Both the position numbers and the translations under genes were made by a program. The notes beneath the pieces are model-generated. The model had not been told where the DNA came from. It saw only the letters and a list, made by a program, of their open reading frames with translations, and did not search any database. A stretch of 64,000 nt of DNA from Bacteroidota bacterium (lineage in GTDB: Bacteria; Bacteroidota; Ignavibacteria; Palsa-1295), in contig JAUZOQ010000002.1 in assembly GCA_030706385.1 (NCBI GenBank), positions 1 to 64,000 of the forward strand. Reading direction: 5' to 3'. Below, piece by piece: positions 7,698 to 15,899 of this stretch. Position 1 is the stretch's first letter. Every line of letters starts with the position of its first letter.

Positions 7698-10025
7698 ATG
7701 CCATTCTCCAGCAACCAGCAATCGCAGTATATGAGAAGCTTGATAGAAGCCAGTCTCGATCCTTTAGTCGCTATTAGCCCTGAAGGAAAAATTACGGACG
7801 TCAATGAGGCTAATGTGAATATTACCGGTTTGCCAAGGGACCAGCTTATCGGAACATTCTTTCACGAGCATTTCACTGAGCCAGAAACAGCACGTGAAGT
7901 CTATCGTGAAGTGTTCGCGAAAGGTTTTATCGCCGATTCACCGCTTACGTTCATGCGCGCCGGCGGAAAGTTAACCGATGTCCTGATAAACGGATCGGTA
8001 TATAAGGATGATCAGGGCAAAGTACTAGGTGTAGTCGCTGTTGCACGCGATGTCACAGCCCAGAAACTACTCTCGAAATATTCTCTTAGCTTGATCGAAG
8101 CAAGTCTTGATCCTCTCGTGACGATCAGTTCGGAGGGAAAAATCACCGATATGAATGAGGCAACCGTGAATATTATCGGAGCAAGCCGCCAAAAACTGAT
8201 CGGTACCGATTTCTTCGATTACTTCACCGCTCCGGATAAGGCGCGGGAAGGATACCAACAGGTATTCGCTAAGGGATTTGTTTCTAATTATCCCCTTACG
8301 ATCCGTCACACCAACGGGAAACTTACCGATGTCTTATTCAATGGTTCGGTCTATAAGGATGACAGAGGCAACGTACTCGGAGTTGTGGTCGTAGCCAGGG
8401 ATATCACCGAACAGAAACGCATAGAAACCGAATTGGTTGAGGCTAAAGTTTTTGCCGAACTTGCAACGCACATAGCCGAAGAAGCGGTTAAGGCAAAACA
8501 GCAATTTTTGAGCAACATGAGTCATGAGATCCGAACGCCGATGAATGCGATTATCGGGTTTACCAAAGTCGTACTCAAGACTGAGTTAACTGCCAAACAG
8601 AAAGAGTATTTGAGCGCCATTCAAATGTCCGGCGATGCACTCATCGTTTTGATCAACGATATTCTCGATCTGGCCAAGGTCGATGCCGGCAAAATGACTT
8701 TTGAAGAGACTCCATTTAAATTATCTGCCTCGATTTCTGCAATGCTCCATCTCTTCGAGCCGAAAATGCAGGAGAAAAATCTTGAACTCATCAAACAGTA
8801 TGATCACAACATCCCGGAAGTAGTGGTAGGAGATCCTGTCCGGCTTCATCAGATCATCCTTAATCTCGTAAGTAATGCAGTGAAGTTTACTGCAAAAGGC
8901 ACAATTACAGCCCGCGTCCGAATGCTTGCAGAAAACGACGACAAAGTAGTTGTCCACTTTTCCGTTGGTGATACAGGAATCGGGATAGCCGAAAGCAAAC
9001 TTGAGAATATTTTTGAGAATTTCCAGCAGGCGACAAGCGGGACATCTCGCATTTTTGGCGGGACAGGACTGGGCTTGGCAATTGCGAAGCAGCTCGTGGA
9101 AGCTCAAGGCGGTACCCTCACTGCCGATAGCAAACTAGGTGTCGGCTCGACGTTCAGCTTTGACCTGACATTCAAGAAGACAACTGCAAAAGCTGAAACG
9201 GAAATAGAGGAAGAGCTACCCTATGCTGCGCAAAACCACAACATCAACGTCTTAGTAGTGGAGGATATAGCACTCAATCAGCTCTTGATGAAGACGTTGC
9301 TGGACGATTTTGGATTTAGTCACGATATCGCAGGGAACGGCAAGATCGCTATTGCGAACATGCAGAAGAATCATTACGACCTAGTTCTCATGGATCTTCA
9401 AATGCCGGAAATGAACGGCTTCGAAGCAACGGAATATATTCGCAATACACTGAAGTCACAGATCCCGATCATCGCGCTCACGGCAGATGTAACTACCGTA
9501 GATATTGAAAAATGCAGATCCGTAGGGATGGATGACTACATAGCTAAACCGGTAGATGAAAGACTTCTCTACAATAAAATCACGAAACTCTTGAAGAAGC
9601 CGGCTATAGTCGAATCATCGCTTAATTCTGCGAGACTGCCAGAGCAATCTCCGCAACGATGCACCAACCTTGACTACTTGATTCGCCAGACAAAATCAAA
9701 CCCGGCACTGATAAAAGAAATGATTCGACTCTATCTCGATCAAACACCGGTCCTGATCGCAACCATGAAAACAAGTCTCCGCGCGCTGGATTGGCCCTTG
9801 CTTCGCTCCGCTGCACACAAGATCATTCCTTCATTTGCGATCATGGGGATTAGCCAGGATTATGAAGCCATGGCAAAGAAGATACAAGAATACGCAATCA
9901 ACCGGGAGAAAGTTGAAGACCTGAATACCATTTTTCTAAAGCTCGAGTCCATATGCAATCAAGCGTGCACTGAACTTGAAGAAGATTTTGCTACCATTGA
10001 AGAACGACTAGTTAGCACACTATGA
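7698..10025 (+). CDS. Hybrid histidine kinase: PAS-PAS-HisKA-HATPase-REC-Hpt
   Basis: 775 residues, soluble. Two closely related tandem PAS domains (about residues 10-125 and 130-240; both begin SLIEASLDPLV) indicate an internal duplication. HisKA has FLSNMSHEIRTPMNAIIGF; the ATPase domain has NLVSNAVKFT, DTGIGI and GTGLGLAIAKQLVE. A receiver follows (acidic pair in VVEDIA, acceptor Asp in LVLMDLQMPEMNG, Lys in IAKPVD), then a C-terminal Hpt domain with the likely phospho-His in SAAHKIIPSF. It can therefore pass phosphate His-Asp-His and on to a separate receiver, most simply the one encoded next, with which it shares an ATGA overlap. Sensory ligand unknown. Confidence 0.94.
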   Translation: MPFSSNQQSQYMRSLIEASLDPLVAISPEGKITDVNEANVNITGLPRDQLIGTFFHEHFTEPETAREVYREVFAKGFIADSPLTFMRAGGKLTDVLINGSVYKDDQGKVLGVVAVARDVTAQKLLSKYSLSLIEASLDPLVTISSEGKITDMNEATVNIIGASRQKLIGTDFFDYFTAPDKAREGYQQVFAKGFVSNYPLTIRHTNGKLTDVLFNGSVYKDDRGNVLGVVVVARDITEQKRIETELVEAKVFAELATHIAEEAVKAKQQFLSNMSHEIRTPMNAIIGFTKVVLKTELTAKQKEYLSAIQMSGDALIVLINDILDLAKVDAGKMTFEETPFKLSASISAMLHLFEPKMQEKNLELIKQYDHNIPEVVVGDPVRLHQIILNLVSNAVKFTAKGTITARVRMLAENDDKVVVHFSVGDTGIGIAESKLENIFENFQQATSGTSRIFGGTGLGLAIAKQLVEAQGGTLTADSKLGVGSTFSFDLTFKKTTAKAETEIEEELPYAAQNHNINVLVVEDIALNQLLMKTLLDDFGFSHDIAGNGKIAIANMQKNHYDLVLMDLQMPEMNGFEATEYIRNTLKSQIPIIALTADVTTVDIEKCRSVGMDDYIAKPVDERLLYNKITKLLKKPAIVESSLNSARLPEQSPQRCTNLDYLIRQTKSNPALIKEMIRLYLDQTPVLIATMKTSLRALDWPLLRSAAHKIIPSFAIMGISQDYEAMAKKIQEYAINREKVEDLNTIFLKLESICNQACTELEEDFATIEERLVSTL

Positions 10026-10456
10026 CAAACACAAAACAAGTGACGATTTTTATCGTCGATGACGATGCATTATTTCTAAAGAGTCTGGAGATCGAATTTA
10101 ACCTAAACGCAGACTTCGCGATCAGGGCATTCCCCACGGGAGAGCTTTGCCTTGAGCATTTAGACCTCAACCCCGATATCATTATCCTCGATTATTACCT
10201 CAATGGAATCGATGACGGGGCAATGAATGGCCTTGAAACATTAATCAGAATAAAGGCCGCTCGGGCTCATATTCCGGTTATTATGCTCTCAAGTCAGGAT
10301 AAGATCGAAGTAGCCGTCAACTGTATGCATCATGATGCATTTGATTATGTCGTCAAGAGCGAAACAGCTTTTCTCCGTCTACGAAAGAATATTACCAGCA
10401 TTTTCAAGTATAAGGAAATTGAAAAGACTCTGGATTGGTACATGGACCGTGCATAA
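10022..10456 (+). CDS. Single-domain response regulator, likely terminal receiver of the phosphorelay
   Basis: 144 residues, one receiver domain: IVDDDALFL acidic pocket, acceptor Asp in IIILDYYLNG, conserved Ser in MLSSQDK, Lys in VVKSET. A few extra residues between the acceptor and the next helix (GIDDGAMNG) are longer than in typical CheY folds. No DNA-binding domain. Overlaps the hybrid kinase stop (ATGA) and is followed after 5 bp by an AraC-type regulator, suggesting one operon in which phosphate flow ends here and is read out through a partner. Confidence 0.9.
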   Translation: MTNTKQVTIFIVDDDALFLKSLEIEFNLNADFAIRAFPTGELCLEHLDLNPDIIILDYYLNGIDDGAMNGLETLIRIKAARAHIPVIMLSSQDKIEVAVNCMHHDAFDYVVKSETAFLRLRKNITSIFKYKEIEKTLDWYMDRA

Positions 10457-10461
10457 CTGCT

Positions 10462-11022
10462 ATGAAGATCCACATTAAATATATGGTCAGTACGCGCTGT
10501 AAGATGGCGGTGCGGGACATATTGAGAAACATGAACCTGCACTTTGTGCAGGTCGAGTTAGGTGAAGTCGATATTATGGAGACTCTCACACCGGCTCAGC
10601 GCGACCTCATCAGAGCCGAGCTCCGAAAGACCGGACTAGAATTAATGGATGAGAAGAAGGACATTCTCATTGAAAAGATCAAGAATGCTGTCATTGAAAT
10701 GGTGCATTACACTGAGGCACAACAAGTGAAGAATTTCTCGGATCATCTGGCTGCAAAACTCAATTATGATTATACGTACCTTTCGAATCTGTTTTCCGAG
10801 ACAACCGGTACAACGATCGAACGCTTCATCATCAATCATAAGATCGAGCGTGTGAAGGAATTACTCGTCTATGACGAACTTTCGCTCACCGAGATCGCCT
10901 ACCGGCTCCACTATAGCAGCGTGGCCCATCTTTCAAATCAATTCAAGAAAGTAACAGGCCTCACGCCGACATTCTTTAAGCAGCTCAAGCATAAGAGATT
11001 GGAAGGATTGGAAAATGTGTGA
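10462..11022 (+). CDS. Short AraC-family transcription regulator (copy 1)
   Basis: 186 residues from ATG 10462; an earlier in-frame ATG (10435) would overlap the previous gene and break similarity to the paralog. The N-terminal 60 residues (IKYMVSTRCKMAV...LGEVDI) form a small domain shared only with the neighbouring paralog; the C-terminal part is an AraC-type double helix-turn-helix (DHLAAKLNYDYTYLSNLFSE and LTEIAYRLHYSSVAHLSNQF, ending VTGLTPTFFKQLK). No sugar-binding cupin. It is the downstream end of the kinase/receiver operon and sits next to the four repeated promoters, so I infer that it or its paralog binds them. Confidence 0.9.
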   Translation: MKIHIKYMVSTRCKMAVRDILRNMNLHFVQVELGEVDIMETLTPAQRDLIRAELRKTGLELMDEKKDILIEKIKNAVIEMVHYTEAQQVKNFSDHLAAKLNYDYTYLSNLFSETTGTTIERFIINHKIERVKELLVYDELSLTEIAYRLHYSSVAHLSNQFKKVTGLTPTFFKQLKHKRLEGLENV

Positions 11023-11127
11023 TATGAGCAATTATGGAAACATCCCTATGCCGATGTTGCCATTCCTTGTATCACGAACTAATCTTCTCAGGGAGTAAGT
11101 TAAGAGCAAACAAAACAGGCACACTTT

Positions 11128-11310
11128 ATGAAGCTCTACATTAAGTACATGGTGAGCATTCGCTGTAAGATGATCGTAAAAGCCGAGTTGGATAAACTCG
11201 GAGTTCATTACTCCTCCGTGGATCTCGGTGAAGTGGAGATCAGGGAGAACCTCAGCTCCGATCAACGGCAGGCTCTGGCCGTCGCCCTAAAAAAACGGGA
11301 CTCGAGTTAA
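11128..11310 (+). CDS. N-terminal part of AraC-type regulator copy 2 (frame-interrupted)
   Basis: 60 codons matching the N-terminal domain of the upstream paralog (IKYMVSIRCKM...LGEVEIRENL). The frame stops at 11308-11310 just after a run of seven A (11289-11295) in CTAAAAAAACGG. Moving to the -1 frame at this run gives KKTGLELMDDK, matching RKTGLELMDEK of the paralog exactly in register. So this and the next entry are one ancestral gene. Either a one-base deletion in the homopolymer, a sequencing error, or true -1 slippage on A-AAA-AAA explains the break. The stop overlaps the next start as TAATG, which also allows translational restart. Confidence 0.7.
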   Translation: MKLYIKYMVSIRCKMIVKAELDKLGVHYSSVDLGEVEIRENLSSDQRQALAVALKKRDSS

Positions 11311-11687
11311 TGGATGATAAAAGGGCGATCTTGATCGAACGAATCAAGAATGTAATTATTGAGGCGATCCACTATTCCGATGAAGCATTGAAAGTCAATT
11401 TCTCCGATTACCTCAGCGAGAAGTTGCACTATGATTACACTTATCTCGCCAACCTCTTCTCCGAAGTTGAAGGTACGACGATCGAACACTTCATCATTAA
11501 GCATAAGATCGAGCGAGTAAAAGAATTGCTCGTTTACGACCAACTCTCTCTCACGGAGATTTCGTATAGGCTGCATTATAGCAGCGTTGCCCACCTCTCC
11601 AACCAGTTCAAGAAAGTTACCGGCCTTACGCCTACCTTCTTTAAGCATCTTAAGCACAAAAGACTCATGGGCTTGGAGGATGTGTGA
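11310..11687 (+). CDS. AraC-type DNA-binding protein, copy 2 (C-terminal part)
   Basis: 125 residues containing the full AraC-type DNA-binding domain: DYLSEKLHYDYTYLANLFSE and LTEISYRLHYSSVAHLSNQF, then VTGLTPTFFKHLKHKRL. Around 80% of residues match copy 1 over this part by eye. The ATG overlaps the stop of the preceding frame (TAATG) and equals an internal Met conserved in copy 1, so a stand-alone DNA-binding product is possible, as is a full-length -1 frameshift product. Its stop codon lies inside the first repeated promoter element, directly linking the gene to that element. Confidence 0.8.
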   Translation: MDDKRAILIERIKNVIIEAIHYSDEALKVNFSDYLSEKLHYDYTYLANLFSEVEGTTIEHFIIKHKIERVKELLVYDQLSLTEISYRLHYSSVAHLSNQFKKVTGLTPTFFKHLKHKRLMGLEDV

Positions 11688-11747
11688 ATCATGTAACTTT
11701 TGGTCAAAGTTATGTCACACATTCTCGAGCGTGATTCTCTAATTTTG
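11680..11747 (+). promoter_or_regulatory. Repeated AraC-regulon promoter, copy 1
   Basis: 18-mer ATGTGTGAATCATGTAAC at 11680-11697, second half-site ATGTCAC at 11712 (21 bp from the first ATGTAAC), then -7 box TAATTTTG at 11740 (28 bp on). The first half-site overlaps the stop of the AraC copy 2 gene. No protein-coding frame follows before the terminator at 11875. Confidence 0.82.
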
Positions 11748-11753
11748 TAATCA

Positions 11754-11900
11754 AACTTTTAGTGCATAACAGCATAAAAGGCTTATTCTTGCGGTTTATC
11801 CAACGGTAATACCGAAACAAAATGCGTCCTACTGACTAGGCGAATCGAAGGTCCCTTTCATACTAACGACGAGAAAGCCCTGCGCACGGCAGGGCTTTTT
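11754..11900 (+). ncRNA. Putative small RNA of about 145 nt under promoter copy 1
   Basis: Starts about 7 nt after the TAATTTTG box and ends in an intrinsic terminator. The longest ATG-started frame inside is five codons (ATG at about 11822). The promoter is the same regulated type that heads three protein operons, which suggests a co-regulated regulatory RNA. It could instead be the remnant leader of a lost gene. Start site inferred from the promoter spacing only. Confidence 0.5.
11875..11900 (+). terminator. Intrinsic terminator
   Basis: Stem AAGCCCTGC/GCAGGGCTT (11875-11883 and 11889-11897) with loop GCACG and a T5 tail. Its arms resemble the terminators at 19067 and 20593. Confidence 0.85.
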
Positions 11901-11936
11901 ATTCGGACATAAGCAGTTTCGAGGCTCCTGAAGGCA

Positions 11937-12004
11937 ATGTGTGAATGATGTAACTTATTTCAAAAGTTATGTAATAGTTTTTGGACATCTCTTGCGTAGC
12001 TTTG
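11937..12004 (+). promoter_or_regulatory. Repeated AraC-regulon promoter, copy 2
   Basis: 18-mer ATGTGTGAATGATGTAAC at 11937-11954, second half-site ATGTAAT at 11969 (21 bp), -7 box TAGCTTTG at 11997 (28 bp). Heads the operon of the DUF3494 protein through a leader of about 275 nt. Confidence 0.82.
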
Positions 12005-12222
12005 TAGTGTAGTAATGAGGTTTCTATTCTATACGAATTAAATATCCTCATTGCCGGAATAAATGCCTAATGAAGAAAAATGAAGCCTGCCACATTGGCT
12101 TCACACGTCTACCTACATTATGGGACAGACGATGAACACTGAAGAAAGCAGCGAACTACCCGACCACCCGCGCCTTCACTGAACTCTTTCTTTTTTACTC
12201 ACTGCCGTAAATACGGTTCCGG

Positions 12223-12255
12223 GCTCATCGAAAGGTGAGCATCACCTTTTTTTTT
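12223..12255 (+). terminator. Attenuator-like terminator with competing hairpin in the DUF3494 leader
   Basis: Terminator stem AGGTGA/TCACCT (12233-12238 and 12242-12247, loop GCA) followed by nine T. An upstream hairpin, GCTCATC-GAAA-GGTGAGC (12223-12240), has a GNRA tetraloop and uses the same GGTGA bases, so the two cannot form together. The T run ends 31 bp before the start codon of the next gene. The leader 12011-12222 contains only very short frames (longest about 20 codons). Confidence 0.65.
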
Positions 12256-12286
12256 GTATTAGGAATCGATTAATAAGTAAACACAA

Positions 12287-14473
12287 ATGACACAATTTAC
12301 AACATTGAAAAAGCAAGCGATTTACCTCGTCGTTTTGATGGCAGTTTGTCTGTTATCCGGCGTTTCGTTTGGACAGCAAGCGCAATCGCCGCAAGCGGGC
12401 CCATCAAGGCCGAACTTGGGCACAGCTTCGACATACGCAATATTTACAGGAGGCGGAGCCATCAATAATACCGGTCCATCCGTCATCGTTGGCGATATCG
12501 GACAAGATGGTGCATACGCATTTAATGGCTTTCCGCCAGGGACGTATACCGGTACTCTCAATCGAAATAACGGCGCTTCAGCACTTGCGAAATCCGATCT
12601 GCTGACAGCGTGGACGACAAATGCCGCAGTACCATGTGGCATAGTCCTTGGCACCGGTATCGTTGACGGACAATCCTTCGATCCGCAAGTATATTGCTCG
12701 GGCGGAGCCTCGACAACAACCGGAAACATTACGTTTGATGCTCATGGGGATGGCACGGCAATCTTCATTGTGAAGATCGGTGGACAGCTCGATGCAAATG
12801 CAGGAACACACATTCTCTTGGCCAATAATGCTCAATCGAATAATATCTACTGGTTTGTGGATGGAGCGGTAAATGTTGCCGACAACTCTTCATTCAAAGG
12901 GACGATCTTCGCTAGAGGGGCGATTACATTTCACGGAACGTCGTCACTAGACGGAAGGGCTCTTGTAGCACCACTGGGCGCGATTACCTTGTCTTCGAAT
13001 AGCATGATCATTCCTGGGGGCGGCCCGGGGAATAATTTGACCGTGCTTACACCTGCTATGGGAGATTCCATTAAGGCCGGAACAAAGAACTATCAGATCA
13101 CATGGACTGGAACGGGCATTACTTCAAGAAAAGTGTTCGAGTATTCGCTCGACAGCGGCCTGACATGGAAAACAATCGATACGATTACCGCTGATGTATT
13201 CACTCACAAATGGGATATACCAGACACAGTCTCGAACAAAGCGATAGTGCGAATTACCGATCAGAACGGACTGATTGGCTTGAGCGGTGTCTTCATTATA
13301 GCTCGTAGTACGAACTCCGGAAGCATTACAGTTATACGCCCCTCGGCAGGTGAAATGATCCCCGGCGGTACACAAAATTATCAGATCACATGGTCCGGCA
13401 GCGGACTAACTTTAAACAAGGCCATTGAGCTATCGCTTGATGGAGGTCTAACTTGGAATTTGATTGGAACAACTACCACCGATGCTTTCACCTATAGCTG
13501 GAACGTTCCGAACACTCCGTCTACACAGGCGATGATTCGGATCACCGATGATAATAATGTTTCGGGCAAGAGTGGTTTGTTCACGATCACGTCGCCTACT
13601 CCCGGAAGTATTGTCATTATCCATCCGGCGGCGGGAGAGGTAATAGCCGGAGGTACTGTCGACTATCAGATTACGTTCACTTCAGTGAATACGACTCAAC
13701 AAAAAACATTATCGTACTCTCTCGATGGTGGCACGAACTGGAGCTTGATCGGATTCCTGAATTCCGATGCTCAATCATTTTCTTGGGCCAGCGTTCCCAA
13801 TGTATCTACGACTCAAGCGCTCGTTCGCATAACGGATGCAAACGGTGTCACCGGTACGAGTGGATTATTTACTATCACCATGACTGCAGGAGTCGGCTCC
13901 ATGAATTCGCTCACGCTGAGCGGCCTCGATTCAAAAAATAATATCGGCAATGCCAAGACCCTTGGCATCAGCTGGACATTTACCCCTGATATCGGTACAT
14001 CGGTGAAGGTAGAAGTTTCTCTCGACGGAATGATGACGTGGATACAAATCGCCGATAATCCGATCGCCGAACCACAGACCTCATGGACTACACCGAATGC
14101 AGGTAACTATAATCCGGTGTTCGTCCGGGTTACCAGCACGAAAGGCATGACTCTCACATCTATCCCATTTTCAATCGGATCGAGTGCTTCGGTATCATCG
14201 AAAGCTTCGATGAATGGATATTCGGTTTCAAACTATCCGAACCCAGTACAAGAGGCAACCACTATCACCTTCACAATCCCAGTTGAAAGCGATATCAGCT
14301 TGAAACTCTATGACGTGATCGGAAGAGAAGTCGAGAGCCTCCTTACGAGACATTTTGAAGCTGGTACACATAGTATTCCGTTCCATGCTTCACTTCTTGC
14401 TCCGGGAATGTATAGCTACCTGCTTCAGGCCGGTTCAACAAGCCTGGTGGGCAAGATGAACATTATTAAATAA
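12287..14473 (+). CDS. Secreted DUF3494 ice-binding-like protein with Ig-like repeats and T9SS sorting domain
   Basis: 728 residues. Signal peptide ends near residue 31 (SGVSFGQ). Residues about 44-243 are a DUF3494/ice-binding-family beta-helix domain (SVIVGDIGQDG, TGTGIVDGQ, NNIYWFVDGAVNVADNSSFKGTIFARGAI). Three Ig-like repeats of about 94 residues follow (each with NYQITW or related and SLDGGLTWxxI), then a fourth diverged one, and a T9SS type A sorting domain (NYPNPVQEATTITF...GMYSYLLQAG). DUF3494 proteins bind ice in some species, but many are adhesins in mesophiles, so ice binding is not assumed. First gene of a transcript starting at promoter copy 2. Confidence 0.9.
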   Translation: MTQFTTLKKQAIYLVVLMAVCLLSGVSFGQQAQSPQAGPSRPNLGTASTYAIFTGGGAINNTGPSVIVGDIGQDGAYAFNGFPPGTYTGTLNRNNGASALAKSDLLTAWTTNAAVPCGIVLGTGIVDGQSFDPQVYCSGGASTTTGNITFDAHGDGTAIFIVKIGGQLDANAGTHILLANNAQSNNIYWFVDGAVNVADNSSFKGTIFARGAITFHGTSSLDGRALVAPLGAITLSSNSMIIPGGGPGNNLTVLTPAMGDSIKAGTKNYQITWTGTGITSRKVFEYSLDSGLTWKTIDTITADVFTHKWDIPDTVSNKAIVRITDQNGLIGLSGVFIIARSTNSGSITVIRPSAGEMIPGGTQNYQITWSGSGLTLNKAIELSLDGGLTWNLIGTTTTDAFTYSWNVPNTPSTQAMIRITDDNNVSGKSGLFTITSPTPGSIVIIHPAAGEVIAGGTVDYQITFTSVNTTQQKTLSYSLDGGTNWSLIGFLNSDAQSFSWASVPNVSTTQALVRITDANGVTGTSGLFTITMTAGVGSMNSLTLSGLDSKNNIGNAKTLGISWTFTPDIGTSVKVEVSLDGMMTWIQIADNPIAEPQTSWTTPNAGNYNPVFVRVTSTKGMTLTSIPFSIGSSASVSSKASMNGYSVSNYPNPVQEATTITFTIPVESDISLKLYDVIGREVESLLTRHFEAGTHSIPFHASLLAPGMYSYLLQAGSTSLVGKMNIIK

Positions 14474-14493
14474 CATGAGTACCCCAATATAGC

Positions 14494-15234
14494 ATGATAA
14501 AACATATGAAAACATTATTAACTTTAACAGTCTCGACATTTATTGTCATTGGCTTCTTCACGCTTAACGGGTGCTCCTCATCGAGCACTCCTTCGAGCAC
14601 TTCAACGGTCTCCATGGCTGCTGAAACCGATGGCACGAAGGCGACAATAGCATTTCAAAAGAATGCTCAGTCCCCTTCTTCGGGCATTGTTGCTGACTCG
14701 GTTGAGATCACTCGTGTGCGCTTTCTTCTGAGCGCCGTGAAGCTTCATATCGAAGGCAACGATACAACGAAGGATGGAGAAATCAAGAGCGGACCGTTCG
14801 TTGTGGAATTCACTCCTGGATTTTCCAGAGTATTCGCCACCGTTACTCTTCCGGCAGGAACGTATGAAAAGATCAAATTCGAGATTCATAAATTCCCGTC
14901 TTCGATCGATCAAACATACTTGAATGATCCGACATTCACGGACTTCGTCACGAATGAACGATCAACGATCATCATCGAGGGCAGAGTGTGGTCGGCTGGG
15001 AGTTCGATACCGGTCAACTTCGTATATAAGAGCCACATTACAGCCAACTTAGAAGCCAAATTTCCGGGCTTGATCACCTTAGACGGAGGCTCCAATGTGA
15101 CGCTTGCTATGATCTTCAGTCCGATACTAACATTCAAACCGACTTCCGTCTCAGTTCTGGATCCTCGCGATCCGGACAATGCAAAAGACATTGATAGCTT
15201 CCTGAAATCGGCAATAAAGGCATTGAAGAAATAA
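14494..15234 (+). CDS. DUF4382-type lipoprotein
   Basis: 246 residues. Lipoprotein signal with lipobox LNGC near residue 27, then a Ser/Thr-rich linker and a domain with the DUF4382 pattern: EITRVRFLLSAVKLHI, later LPAGTYEKIKFEIHKF, and a final beta-rich part. Such proteins sit in the outer membrane; function is unknown. It lies 20 bp after the DUF3494 gene, so the same transcript. The start could be ATG 14494 or ATG 14506. Confidence 0.78.
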   Translation: MIKHMKTLLTLTVSTFIVIGFFTLNGCSSSSTPSSTSTVSMAAETDGTKATIAFQKNAQSPSSGIVADSVEITRVRFLLSAVKLHIEGNDTTKDGEIKSGPFVVEFTPGFSRVFATVTLPAGTYEKIKFEIHKFPSSIDQTYLNDPTFTDFVTNERSTIIIEGRVWSAGSSIPVNFVYKSHITANLEAKFPGLITLDGGSNVTLAMIFSPILTFKPTSVSVLDPRDPDNAKDIDSFLKSAIKALKK

Positions 15235-15284
15235 CTGGAGCAGGTCAAATACAACCATCCGATCACCATCATCAGAATACCCCT

Positions 15285-15467
15285 ATGAATGAAAGTAATA
15301 CAGGCGCAGAAGCCAACTCTGAAGAGCCTAAGTCGACTGAAACCATTGAAAGTAAGCCGCTCCAGGACCGAAAGCATGACGAAAAGAAGCCAATAAGGCG
15401 GAAGCAAAATCAGATGGTAGCTGAAAAAACCAGTGACATGTATTTCAGCGGGCTGATGTCCGAGTAA
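15285..15467 (+). CDS. Small charged protein, unknown
   Basis: 60 residues, rich in Glu, Lys, Ser and Thr, no hydrophobic segment, predicted disordered. It lies 50 bp downstream of the DUF4382 lipoprotein in the same orientation. The ending (MVAEKTSDMYFSGLMSE) is less biased than the rest. No family recognised; coding status rests on position and codon use. Confidence 0.45.
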   Translation: MNESNTGAEANSEEPKSTETIESKPLQDRKHDEKKPIRRKQNQMVAEKTSDMYFSGLMSE

Positions 15468-15545
15468 TCGAACTTTCAGCGAAGATCACCAAACGTCAAT
15501 TTTGGGATACATAATACTGTGTGTCCCTATTTAGAAACAAATACA

Positions 15546-15734
15546 ATGGATAATTCAACATCAACGCCAATCAGCAATTCAACATCGAATCCGAGTTCAA
15601 CTTCTCCGAACAAGGAGAATCAGAACTCCACGCCGAAGAGCAACCCCTCTAAGCAGAATATCGGCGGAGATCAGAATAATGAGTCGAAGAAGACCGAAGT
15701 CGTAAAGGAAAACAAAGAAATTTCTGCCAACTAA
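15546..15734 (+). CDS. Small Ser/Asn/Pro-rich disordered protein
   Basis: 62 residues from ATG 15546; an in-frame ATG at 15519 would add nine residues. Composition is almost entirely Ser, Asn, Thr, Pro, Lys and Glu, including NSTSNPSSTSPNKENQNST, and there is no signal peptide. It closes the operon before a terminator hairpin at 15743. Low complexity like this is common in stress-induced hydrophilic proteins, but no function can be assigned. Confidence 0.45.
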   Translation: MDNSTSTPISNSTSNPSSTSPNKENQNSTPKSNPSKQNIGGDQNNESKKTEVVKENKEISAN

Positions 15735-15742
15735 CCCTATTT

Positions 15743-15762
15743 GGCAGACGAATCTGCCTTTT
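15743..15762 (+). terminator. Intrinsic terminator
   Basis: Stem GGCAG/CTGCC with six-base loop followed by TTTTC; directly abuts promoter copy 3. Confidence 0.65.
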
Positions 15763-15768
15763 CGGCAA

Positions 15769-15836
15769 ATGTGTGAATAATGTAACTATTTTCTTAAGTT
15801 ATGTAACACATTTTCGAAGGCAGACTCGTATTTTTG
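15769..15836 (+). promoter_or_regulatory. Repeated AraC-regulon promoter, copy 3
   Basis: 18-mer ATGTGTGAATAATGTAAC at 15769-15786, second half-site ATGTAAC at 15801 (21 bp), -7 box TATTTTTG at 15829 (28 bp). Heads the cupin, lmo0937-like and YtxH genes. Confidence 0.82.
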
Positions 15837-15899
15837 TTCTGTTCACTTTATCGCAGCAAGCTGGATGCGGTCTGATTGGGGAGTCTGACCGTTCCACGA

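Noticed and set aside
11018..11060. TGTGTGATATGAGC after AraC copy 1 as a fifth regulon promoter
   Set aside because: Only the first few bases match; there is no ATGTAAC pair and no -7 box at the fixed spacing.
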